NCBI GenBank assembly: GCA_003561595.1 | Contig: PWWF01000319.1 | Location: 1-6,288 of the forward strand | Length of the DNA stretch: 6,288 bases | Direction: 5' to 3' | Source: Paracoccaceae bacterium | GTDB lineage: Bacteria; Pseudomonadota; Alphaproteobacteria; Rhodobacterales; Rhodobacteraceae | In this document: in pieces, positions 1 to 5,719 of the stretch | Numbering within the stretch: the stretch's first letter is position 1 | Layout: each line of letters starts with the position of its first letter | Translations under genes and position numbers: made by a program | Notes under the pieces: model-generated | Database searches by the model: none | What the model saw: the letters and a program-made list of their open reading frames with translations, nothing else | Told to the model about the DNA's origin: nothing

Positions 1-1352
1 CCCAGCCCTTTGGCTCGGCGCTTGCCGGTAATCAGCGGCATCCAGTAGGTCGCCGCCGCCATCATCGGAAAGACGAAGCCGCCGATCAGCACATAATGCA
101 GATGCGCCGTGACAAAGGCCGTGTCATGCGCCTGCCAGTTGAAGGGCACGATGGCCAGCATCACCCCCGTCAGCCCGCCCATCACGAAGGTCAGGAAAAA
201 GCCGAGGATGTGATACATCGGCAGGACAAGTTGGGGCCGCCCCTTCCACATCGTCCCGATCCAGGCAAAGACCTGCACCGCCGTCGGCACCGCCACCAGA
301 ACGCTGGCCGCCGAGAAGAAGGCCAGCGCCATATGCGGAATGCCCACTGTGAACATGTGATGCACCCACAGCCCGAAGGACAGGAACACCAGCGCCAGGA
401 TCGCAGCAACAATCGCGCCATAGCCCACGATCGTCGTGCGGCACAGAACCGGGATCATCATGGACATCACGCCTGCGGCGGGCAGAAAGATGATATAGAC
501 CTCTGGGTGGCCGAACAGCCAGAACAGATGCTGCCATAACAGCGGGTCACCCCCGCGCGCCGGGTCGAAAAAGGGCCAGTCAAAGGCGCGCTCGATCTCC
601 AGCAGCACGGAACCGGCGATCAGCGGCGGGAACCCCACCAGCATCATGACGCTGGTGCCCAGCATGTACCACGCGAAAAGCGGCATCTGCATCAGCCGCA
701 TTCCCGGCGCGCGCTGGCGCAGGATCGTCACGGTAATCTCGACCGCTGCGGCGATGGCCGAAATCTCGACAAAGGTCACGCCCAGCAGCCAGACATCGGC
801 ATTGATGCCGGGGCTGTGCGCCGCGCTGGAGAGCGGGGTGTACATGAACCAGCCATCGCGCGGGGCCACACCGAACAGCATGGCCGTCAGCATGATCAGC
901 CCGCCGAACAGATAGCACCAGTAGCCCAGCGCCGTCAGACGCGGAAAAGCCATGTCGCGCGTGCCCAGCATCTTGGGCAACAGCCAGATCGCCAGCCCCT
1001 CCAGCATGGGGATGGCGAACAGGAACATCATGATGCTGCCATGCATCGTGAAGATCTGGTTGTAGATCTCGGTATCCAGAAACGCCCCGTCCGGCGTGGC
1101 AAGCTGGGCGCGGATCAGCATGGCCAGCGTGCCGCCAATCGCAAAGAACACCAGCGCCGTGGCCATGAAACGCAGCCCCAGCGTGGTGTGACTGACCGCC
1201 GTGATCTGCCCCCACAGCCCGCGATCATTGGCCCAGACGCGCGACAGGTCACGATGCAGCTGCAGCGCGCGCTGCGACGGGTTCGCGGCTATCGCGGTGG
1301 TGTCGGTCGCGGGCGCATCGGCCTCTGGCGTGGTCCAGGTGGCATCACTCAT
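1..1352 (-). CDS. coxA: Cytochrome c oxidase subunit I (haem-copper oxidase, type A), cut at the 3' end by the window edge
   Basis: This is the catalytic membrane subunit of a terminal oxidase, which reduces O2 to water at a haem/CuB site. The frame stays open for 450 codons from ATG 1352 to the window edge, so the C-terminal helices are missing. A roughly 55-residue hydrophilic N-terminus precedes the first helix (about 60-80). Visible ligands are His104 (low-spin haem, MHGSIMMF), His282 with Glu284 and Tyr286 in GHPEVY (CuB, proton gate, cross-linked Tyr), His331-His332 (CuB), His409-Asp410 (Mg/propionate region), and His417 and His419 in AHLHY (the two haems). These mark a type A1 enzyme. 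D-channel entry Asp133 is present in RDMAFPR. Oddly, the canonical K-channel Lys position is Gln360 (PTAVQVF), and the D-channel Asn positions are Ile122, Thr140 and Glu205. The start overlaps the coxB stop by 8 nt and has GAGGA 8 nt upstream. Family assignment is near certain; the subtype consequences are inferred. Confidence 0.98.
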   Translation of the reverse strand, partial: MSDATWTTPEADAPATDTTAIAANPSQRALQLHRDLSRVWANDRGLWGQITAVSHTTLGLRFMATALVFFAIGGTLAMLIRAQLATPDGAFLDTEIYNQIFTMHGSIMMFLFAIPMLEGLAIWLLPKMLGTRDMAFPRLTALGYWCYLFGGLIMLTAMLFGVAPRDGWFMYTPLSSAAHSPGINADVWLLGVTFVEISAIAAAVEITVTILRQRAPGMRLMQMPLFAWYMLGTSVMMLVGFPPLIAGSVLLEIERAFDWPFFDPARGGDPLLWQHLFWLFGHPEVYIIFLPAAGVMSMMIPVLCRTTIVGYGAIVAAILALVFLSFGLWVHHMFTVGIPHMALAFFSAASVLVAVPTAVQVFAWIGTMWKGRPQLVLPMYHILGFFLTFVMGGLTGVMLAIVPFNWQAHDTAFVTAHLHYVLIGGFVFPMMAAATYWMPLITGKRRAKGL

Positions 1353-2004
1353 CGGTGCTGTCCTCGCTCAGGTCGGGGGGCCAGTCGGCATGGGCCTGCA
1401 CATCGAACCGCATCCGCGCATGACCGCTGCCGCAGAACTCGGCGCATAGCCCGGCATAAGTTCCGGGGCTGTCGGCCTCTATGCGGATGCGGTTGGTACG
1501 CCCGGGGATCGCATCCATCTTGCCCGCCAGTTGCGGCACCCAGAAGGAATGGATCACATCCTCAGATGTCACCAGCACATCGACCGGGGTTTCCGCCGGG
1601 ATATGCAGCAGATCGTCGGTTTCCACCCGGTTGCCCGCTGCATCCTCATGCGTGAATTGCCAGCCCCATTGCACGGCATGCGCCTCGACCACCACGGCAT
1701 CATCATCGCGCGGCAGGATACGCTCACCGACCCACAGCCCCGCAGCCAGCGTCGCACTCAATATGACAAGCGAGAACCACAGCCCCAGCCGATGGGTCCA
1801 GACGCGGCCATCCACCTCGCGCGGGCGACCAAAGGCCATGGCCAGAAGCACCAGCACCAGCAATGTCAGCACCGCCGCGCCGCCCAGCATGACCCACCAC
1901 AACCACGCAATCTGCCCGGCAATCGACCCCGAGGGCTGCAATGTGGAAAGCGGGCCATCGCAGGCTGCCAGCAGCAGCAGCGCGGAGAGGAGGAGGCGTT
2001 TCAT
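1345..2004 (-). CDS. coxB: Cytochrome c oxidase subunit II, lipoprotein, with an intact CuA site
   Basis: This subunit takes electrons from cytochrome c at CuA and passes them to subunit I. It has 219 residues. A signal peptide with lipobox LAAC places the lipidated cysteine at Cys15. Two membrane helices follow (about 30-57 and 72-94), then a periplasmic cupredoxin domain. CuA ligands are visible: His152 (IHSFW), Cys187, Glu189, Cys191, His195 and Met198. The aromatic electron-entry motif VQWGWQF lies at 111-117. An intact CuA argues for a cytochrome c oxidase rather than a quinol oxidase, in which these ligands are lost. There is no fused cytochrome c domain; the protein ends soon after the cupredoxin domain. 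The start at 2004 overlaps the upstream stop (ATGA). The same frame stays open upstream to 2511, but that stretch overlaps another gene and would hide the signal peptide. No strong Shine-Dalgarno is seen, so translation is probably coupled to the upstream gene. Confidence 0.97.
   Translation of the reverse strand: MKRLLLSALLLLAACDGPLSTLQPSGSIAGQIAWLWWVMLGGAAVLTLLVLVLLAMAFGRPREVDGRVWTHRLGLWFSLVILSATLAAGLWVGERILPRDDDAVVVEAHAVQWGWQFTHEDAAGNRVETDDLLHIPAETPVDVLVTSEDVIHSFWVPQLAGKMDAIPGRTNRIRIEADSPGTYAGLCAEFCGSGHARMRFDVQAHADWPPDLSEDSTDE
1361..1365 (-). promoter_or_regulatory. Shine-Dalgarno of coxA
   Basis: GAGGA on the minus strand, 8 nt before ATG 1352 and inside the last codons of coxB. It supports the start that gives coxA a hydrophilic N-terminus of about 55 residues. 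The next in-frame ATG (codon 63) falls inside the first membrane helix. Confidence 0.65.
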
Positions 2005-2507
2005 AGCGGGTCCAGAATTGCGGGCAACTCGCTGCCGCGCGGCTGTTGAATGGCGGCGGGCAGCGCGGCAAGCACGGGGTCCAGATCCGGCTTGGCCAGC
2101 ACCAGCCACAACACCAGACCAATCAGCGGCAGCACCAGTACCAGTGTCAGGCCCACAGGCGGCAGGCGGAACCGGCCCCGCCCTTCGCCCACCAGCACGA
2201 TGACATGACCCAGCCAGGCATGCACCAGCACCAGCCCGGACACGGCGACCAGCTTTGCAACCATCCAGATTTCCAGCACCGCCTGCGCAAAGATCAGGAT
2301 CGTGCCCGCCGCGATGGCCACGACCGAGGAGGGCGTGATTACCCGCGTATAGGAATAATGCGTCAGCCAGCGAAATTCGTCGAACCCCGCCTGCGTGCGC
2401 ATCTCGGCGCGGCGGCCATAGGCCTCCATCAATACGGGCAGCAGCACCAGCCCCGCCATCCAGATACTGAAACTGGCGATATGCAGCGCCTTCAGCAATG
2501 CGATCAT
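2001..2507 (-). CDS. Small CopD/HemJ-like four-helix membrane protein
   Basis: This 168-residue integral membrane protein has hydrophobic segments at about 5-28, 56-79, 82-106 and 118-138, and a short hydrophilic C-terminal tail. The N-terminal pattern KALHIASFSIWMAGLVLLP resembles the first helix of the CopD/HemJ (UPF0093) superfamily, where a conserved His in a similar place is linked to haem b binding. Here that is His9 with Trp16. Lys85 in WMVAKL and His96 and His101 in the third helix are further candidate ligand or functional residues. The gene overlaps both neighbours by 4 nt (ATGA each side), between ctaG and coxB, so it probably serves oxidase biogenesis, for example copper or haem handling. 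AGGGG 7 nt before ATG 2507 supports that start over in-frame candidates further upstream, which would run into ctaG. A protoporphyrinogen-oxidase (HemJ) activity is possible but not shown; the precise function is unknown. Confidence 0.72.
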   Translation of the reverse strand: MIALLKALHIASFSIWMAGLVLLPVLMEAYGRRAEMRTQAGFDEFRWLTHYSYTRVITPSSVVAIAAGTILIFAQAVLEIWMVAKLVAVSGLVLVHAWLGHVIVLVGEGRGRFRLPPVGLTLVLVLPLIGLVLWLVLAKPDLDPVLAALPAAIQQPRGSELPAILDPL

Positions 2508-3232
2508 GCATGCGCCCCTGACATCAGCACCCGCCACGCCATGATCGCGGCCAGCGCGGCAATCGGCACCATGCCCGGCACCCACATCACCAGCCCGGCA
2601 AGCTGCTGATCCTGCAGCGCGGTCAGGCCAAAGCGCTCGGCCAGGGCCAGATGCTCCAGATAGAACGGGCGGCCCGCGAATGTCAGCAGCGCACCCAACA
2701 GACCCATCTGCCCTACCAGCGGAATCAGCCAGATCACGGCACTGGTGGCCCGCCCGTGCAGCACGACCGACCAGAACACCCAGGACGGCAGCAGAAGCGC
2801 AAGCTGCATCGCCCAGTAGATCGTCGCACTGTCCCAGGCCGCGCTATAGACCACCGGCACATGCCACAGCCACAGCGCCGCCGACAGCCCCGCAAAGCCC
2901 AGACTGGCAGGCAGGCGCCGCAGCGGAATGGCCAGCGCCAGCGCGGGCGCCAGCGCCGAGATGATGACAAGATGATGCAGGCTGCGCGCCGCAAAAAGCG
3001 CAACTGTCATCGCGCAAAGCGGGGACAGGAAGGCAATGACGGCAGAGGCAGAGGCAACAGCAAACGCCCCTTGCCGCGCACGTTCCGCCGCGCGAAGATA
3101 CCATGCACCAGCGCCCATCAGCACGCCCAGCGCAAGGATCAGCCACGGATCCCCGTTCCACGCCCACAGCACATCGGCCGGGGTTGGCGCTGGCCCGCAA
3201 TAGGGCTGAACAAGCGACCTGTCCTCAATCAT
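2504..3232 (-). CDS. ctaG: Cytochrome c oxidase assembly factor, caa3_CtaG family
   Basis: This 242-residue polytopic membrane protein has about seven hydrophobic segments (roughly 30-46, 55-78, 85-104, 110-130, 138-157, 165-184 and 212-234). Family hallmarks are the N-terminal QPYCGPAP at 9-16, the His86-His87 pair in the third helix, LWLWHVP with His124, and the C-terminal DQQLAGLVMW at 208-217. Bacterial caa3-type CtaG proteins are needed for assembly of aa3/caa3 oxidases, probably through copper delivery. They are unrelated to the Cox11-type protein that is also called CtaG in some proteobacteria. It is the first gene of the operon, followed by the CopD-like gene (4-nt overlap), coxB and coxA, which fits a dedicated assembly role. 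The start at 3232 is fixed by an in-frame TAA at 3241-3239. The purine run AAGGGG ends only 2 nt before the ATG, a suboptimal spacing, so initiation may be weak. Confidence 0.92.
   Translation of the reverse strand: MIEDRSLVQPYCGPAPTPADVLWAWNGDPWLILALGVLMGAGAWYLRAAERARQGAFAVASASAVIAFLSPLCAMTVALFAARSLHHLVIISALAPALALAIPLRRLPASLGFAGLSAALWLWHVPVVYSAAWDSATIYWAMQLALLLPSWVFWSVVLHGRATSAVIWLIPLVGQMGLLGALLTFAGRPFYLEHLALAERFGLTALQDQQLAGLVMWVPGMVPIAALAAIMAWRVLMSGAHA
2515..2519 (-). promoter_or_regulatory. Shine-Dalgarno of the CopD/HemJ-like gene
   Basis: AGGGG on the minus strand, 7 nt before ATG 2507 and inside the end of ctaG. A second ATG at 2511 is in another frame, the one that runs on into coxB, and opens no recognisable protein. 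Confidence 0.6.
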
Positions 3233-3412
3233 CGCCCCTTAACGCCAAACGCCCGAGAACGGTTCCCGGAAATCTCGCGACAGATTCAGATGCAAGCCAT
3301 CTGACTGCAGGGTGTCATGGCATCAGGCCGGTCAACTCGCTCTCGGTGTCTCAGCGCCGCCTCTCGGCAAGCTGGACAATCCAACCGGTGGGGCCCTGGC
3401 GGGCTGGGGCAC
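3233..3412 (-). promoter_or_regulatory. Intergenic region, probable promoter of the ctaG-cox operon
   Basis: This 180-bp gap separates the creatininase stop from the ctaG start. It is the only sizeable non-coding space in the window, and the genes on either side differ in function, so a promoter for the cox operon is expected here. TTGACC (minus strand, 3335-3330) and TTGCAT (3295-3290) are possible -35 elements, but neither has a good -10 at 16-18 nt, so no promoter is assigned. Other contents are a 17-bp imperfect palindrome (3253-3269), a 7-bp direct repeat AACGCCA/AACGCCC at 3241-3254, and CTCTCGG at 3340 and 3361 (21 bp apart). Downstream of the creatininase stop, GC-rich stems can be drawn, but no T-run follows, so there is no convincing intrinsic terminator and read-through is possible. 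Confidence 0.4.
3253..3269. repeat. Imperfect inverted repeat upstream of ctaG, candidate operator
   Basis: The arms CCGAGAAC (3253-3260) and GTTCCCGG (3262-3269) are inverted around a single central G, with one mismatch in eight pairs. The element lies 21-37 nt upstream of the ctaG start, where a regulator could act on initiation or on the leader RNA. It matches no operator I can name with confidence. In a GC-rich genome a palindrome of this size can arise by chance. Confidence 0.35.
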
Positions 3413-4177
3413 CTATGGCAGTTCATGCGCCGCGACCTTGCGCAGCAACGCGATGAACCCCGCGACCTGATGCTCCGCCGTCTGCTGCCCCTTCTCTGCC
3501 GTGGCGCGCGCCGCATTGCCGACCGTGCCATCCGGGTTCAGATCGCTCGAGATCCAGCCATAAGACACCGGGCCGATGGGCGAGATACTCCCCGTCTCGG
3601 CGCTGGAGCGGAAATCCTGCGTGGCATCCATATCGACCAGCTCTGGATGAAAGGCGAGCATCAGAGATGTCTCGATATCGCCGCCATGAATGCCGTAAGC
3701 CAGTTCATCCGGCGGATACATCCCCTCGGGCTGGCCGAAACTGCCCCATTGGCACTTCACCGCCAGCATCCCCGCCTGCACGCGCAATTCCCGCGACAGA
3801 ATGGAAATCAGGTCCAGATTGCCGCCATGGCTGTTGACGATGACGATCTTGCGCACGCCCGCGCGCGCGACCGACAGGCCGATATCGACCCAGACGCGCA
3901 GCGCATTCTCGGCGCTCAGCGTCAGGGTGCCGGGGGCGTGCAGATGCTCGTTCGATTTGCCCACCGCCTGCACGGGCAGGATGCGGATATCCAGATCCTC
4001 GGGGCAGCGCGCGCGCAGCCGGTCCAGCATCCCCTCATTGATCATCATGTCCACGCCGACGGGCAGATGCGGGCCATGCTGCTCGATCGCCGCTGTGGGC
4101 AGGATCGCGATGGTGCGCATCGGGTCGATCTGCGCAAACTCGGTCGTGCGGTACTCCGCCCAGTTCAGCCGTCTCAT
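3413..4177 (-). CDS. Creatininase-superfamily amidohydrolase
   Basis: This 254-residue protein is typical in length for the creatininase superfamily, which contains metal-dependent cyclic-amide and amide hydrolases including creatininase, formamide hydrolases of purine/flavin metabolism and MftE-type peptidases. Signature motifs are PTAAIEQHGPHLPVGVD with Glu32, His34 and Asp43 (metal site), NSHGGN with His117 (metal ligand), and HGGDIETS at 164-171 with Glu169. It is probably cytoplasmic, with no signal peptide. True creatininases carry a glutamate in the loop after the His117 equivalent (HYEN type); here this is HGGN, as in the non-creatinine branches, so creatinine is not the likely substrate. 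The start at 4177 follows the 2OG-oxygenase stop by 7 nt, with GAGGG 4 nt upstream, indicating the same operon. It is the last gene of its group. Superfamily assignment is strong; the substrate is unknown. Confidence 0.93.
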   Translation of the reverse strand: MRRLNWAEYRTTEFAQIDPMRTIAILPTAAIEQHGPHLPVGVDMMINEGMLDRLRARCPEDLDIRILPVQAVGKSNEHLHAPGTLTLSAENALRVWVDIGLSVARAGVRKIVIVNSHGGNLDLISILSRELRVQAGMLAVKCQWGSFGQPEGMYPPDELAYGIHGGDIETSLMLAFHPELVDMDATQDFRSSAETGSISPIGPVSYGWISSDLNPDGTVGNAARATAEKGQQTAEHQVAGFIALLRKVAAHELP

Positions 4178-4184
4178 CTCGCCC

Positions 4185-5096
4185 TCATGTGCTGTAGGTC
4201 GCGCTTAATCGCGCGTGCAGGTACTCGGCGCCCGTGGTCGCGGGGTATTTCGCGTCACCCGTGCCGGGCAGGGCCGCGACATGCGCATCCGGGTTCGGAT
4301 CCAGAAAGAAGGCGACCGACTGGCGCGCGCGCGGCGGTGGCAACACGCGATGGGGGGTCGAGACATAGATGTCATTCGTCCAGCGCATCAGGCAATCGCC
4401 GATATTGACGATAAAAGCGCCGGGCACATGCGGCACATCCTGCCAGTCACCCCCGCGCGGGCGCACCTGCAAGCCCGGCGCGCCATCGGTCAACAGCAGC
4501 GTCAGCGCCCCGTAATCGGTATGCGCACCCGCCCCGATCTCGCCCGCTTCCCCGCTCGCTGCCGGGTAGGAAAGCAGCCGCAGCGTGGCCATCGGCGCAT
4601 CGAAAGACGGGGCGAAATGGTCGGGTGGCAGCCCCAGATCGCGCGCCACAGGCTGCAACAGATCAACCCCCAGACCCCAGACCGCGTTGAAATACTCCAG
4701 CATTACCGCGCGAAACCCCGGCAATTCAGGCCACAGGTTCACGCCGCGAAACGGCTCGCCCGCCAGCACGCGCGGGTCATCACCGGGCAGGTCCAGCCCG
4801 ATATTGAACGCCTCTTTCCGATCAGTCTGCCCGGATGTGTCATCCAGCGATTCCGATCCCAGATAGGCCCAGCCCCGGTTATGCGGGTTGGTCGCAATCG
4901 AGAGCGGGCGCTTTTCGGCCTCTCCCAGCGCAAAGAAGCGCGCCGCCTGATCGAAGACCTGCGCGATCATCGCATCCGGTACGCCATGGTTTTTCAGCAG
5001 GAAAAACCCCGTCTCGCGGCAGGCGCGGCCCAGATCGCGGGCAAACCCGTCCGGGTCGGTGCCCTGCTGCGCCCAGTCCAGTGTGGGGATCGTCAT
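4185..5096 (-). CDS. 2-oxoglutarate/Fe(II)-dependent oxygenase, isopenicillin-N-synthase-like
   Basis: This 303-residue non-haem iron oxygenase has a DIOX_N-type N-terminal region (about 3-110, including GFFLLKNHGVP at 30-40 and the NRGW...GSE segment) and a jelly-roll 2OG-FeII_Oxy domain (about 168-265). The facial triad is His192 and Asp194 in AHTDYG, and His249 in STPHRV. The 2OG carboxylate-binding RxS motif is Arg258-Gln-Ser260, which favours a 2-oxoglutarate-dependent enzyme. Family members hydroxylate, desaturate or cyclise small molecules. Its bacterial relatives are mostly uncharacterised, and it should not be taken for a true isopenicillin N synthase on this evidence. The start at 5096 overlaps the preceding stop by 4 nt (ATGA) and has GGAGG 7 nt upstream. 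The frame stays open upstream to 5564, but that part is antisense-like noise over the preceding gene. A creatininase-family gene follows after 7 nt. Confidence 0.94.
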   Translation of the reverse strand: MTIPTLDWAQQGTDPDGFARDLGRACRETGFFLLKNHGVPDAMIAQVFDQAARFFALGEAEKRPLSIATNPHNRGWAYLGSESLDDTSGQTDRKEAFNIGLDLPGDDPRVLAGEPFRGVNLWPELPGFRAVMLEYFNAVWGLGVDLLQPVARDLGLPPDHFAPSFDAPMATLRLLSYPAASGEAGEIGAGAHTDYGALTLLLTDGAPGLQVRPRGGDWQDVPHVPGAFIVNIGDCLMRWTNDIYVSTPHRVLPPPRARQSVAFFLDPNPDAHVAALPGTGDAKYPATTGAEYLHARLSATYST

Positions 5097-5719
5097 GCCG
5101 TGGCCTCCGTCGTTCTGGCGCGTCGCCCGATCAGCCGGTCCATCGCGCGGCCCACGCGGTCCAGATGCGCGGCGCGGCTGTCGGGCGTCGAACTGTCCAT
5201 CAGATAATGCGCAGCAAAAGCTGTTCTGCAACCCTTGGCGCAGATCAACCGCACCCCGCGCAACAGCGTGCGCTTGCCCGGCGCGCCCACGAAGAATGTC
5301 AGCCAGCGGCTGGCCCCGCAGGTGGTGAAGACGCCCATGCGCGTAATCCGCCCCAGCCCCGGACGAATGGTCTTGTTCACACCATCGGGCATCAGAAAGG
5401 CGATATCGGGCAAAAGCACCCGGTCCAGCCACCCTTTCAGCATGGCGGGCAGACCATACCACCATGTCGGATAGACAAAGATCAGCGTGTCGCACCATTC
5501 CAGATCGCTGACCGCCTCGGACACAGGCGCGCGATTGGCCGGGCTGTCCAGATAGCCGCGCCATTCGCTCTGGCTGAGGCAGGGCTGAAACCCCTGCGCA
5601 TAGAGATCGTGCAACCGGATCTCCGCCCCGGCGGCCTGCAAATGCTCCAGCACGCGGTCGCGCACGGCAGCGCTGAAACTGGCCGGATCAGGGTGGCAAT
5701 AGACAACAAGCGCCCGCAT
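5093..5719 (-). CDS. NAD(P)H-dependent flavodoxin-fold oxidoreductase (NQO/MdaB/KefF-like)
   Basis: This 208-residue cytoplasmic flavoprotein of the Flavodoxin_2 family typically performs two-electron reduction of quinones, azo or nitro compounds with NAD(P)H and FMN/FAD. The flavin phosphate-binding start VVYCHPDPASFSAA lies at 5-18, and the characteristic YPTWWYGLPAMLKGWLDRV at 83-101 forms part of the isoalloxazine pocket. TTCGAS (132-137) matches the TTYGG-type flavin loop, with Cys in place of Tyr. It is a paralogue of the gene immediately upstream: both share the AxGFxPxLxxxExRGY segment and the C-terminal LDRVGRxM. The start at 5719 overlaps the upstream stop by 1 nt (TAATG), and the stop overlaps the 2OG oxygenase start by 4 nt, so all three are probably translated as one coupled operon. 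It might supply reducing power or reduce a product of the neighbouring oxygenase; this is inference. Substrate unknown. Confidence 0.92.
   Translation of the reverse strand: MRALVVYCHPDPASFSAAVRDRVLEHLQAAGAEIRLHDLYAQGFQPCLSQSEWRGYLDSPANRAPVSEAVSDLEWCDTLIFVYPTWWYGLPAMLKGWLDRVLLPDIAFLMPDGVNKTIRPGLGRITRMGVFTTCGASRWLTFFVGAPGKRTLLRGVRLICAKGCRTAFAAHYLMDSSTPDSRAAHLDRVGRAMDRLIGRRARTTEATA
5104..5108 (-). promoter_or_regulatory. Shine-Dalgarno of the 2OG oxygenase gene
   Basis: GGAGG on the minus strand, 7 nt before ATG 5096 and inside the preceding coding region. It is a consensus-strength site and decides this start over the long open frame that extends upstream. Confidence 0.75.
5141..5163. repeat. 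Copy 1 of a near-identical 23-bp segment shared by the two oxidoreductase genes
   Basis: It matches 5731-5753 at 21 of 23 positions by eye, including 16 identical bases in a row (5146-5161 and 5736-5751). It encodes the shared C-terminal DRVGRxM segment and is a relic of the tandem gene duplication rather than a mobile repeat. The copies are exactly 590 bp apart. Confidence 0.7.

Noticed and set aside
580..1215. Minus-strand 211-codon frame inside coxA, suggesting a frameshifted subunit I
   Set aside because: The true coxA frame reads without interruption for 450 codons from 1352 to the window edge with every ligand in order, so this is a shadow frame.
816..1655. Plus-strand open frame of 279 codons opposite coxA and coxB
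   Set aside because: It lies antisense to subunit I and II coding sequence with conserved ligands. The product is low in complexity and unrecognisable.
1345..2511. Single 388-codon minus-strand frame that would join coxB to a new N-terminal domain
   Set aside because: The upstream half is an out-of-frame reading of the CopD/HemJ-like gene and looks like noise. The lipoprotein signal peptide of coxB begins exactly at ATG 2004.
3290..3335. TTGACC and TTGCAT on the minus strand as sigma70 -35 boxes
   Set aside because: No acceptable -10 hexamer lies 16-18 nt downstream of either. They are mentioned only within the intergenic entry.
3361..3412. Hairpin after the creatininase stop as an intrinsic terminator
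   Set aside because: Stems such as GCCC/GGGC and CCAGCC/GGTTGG can be drawn, but no T-run follows and the loops are large.
3317..4408. Long plus-strand open frame (363 codons) opposite the creatininase and oxygenase genes
   Set aside because: Its product is rich in Arg, His and Gln with no recognisable domain, and it lies antisense to two genes with clear catalytic motifs. Such frames are common in GC-rich DNA.
4185..5564. 459-codon minus-strand frame that would extend the oxygenase N-terminus
   Set aside because: The extra 156 residues are a shifted reading of the preceding oxidoreductase gene. GGAGG before ATG 5096 and the usual family length support the shorter protein.
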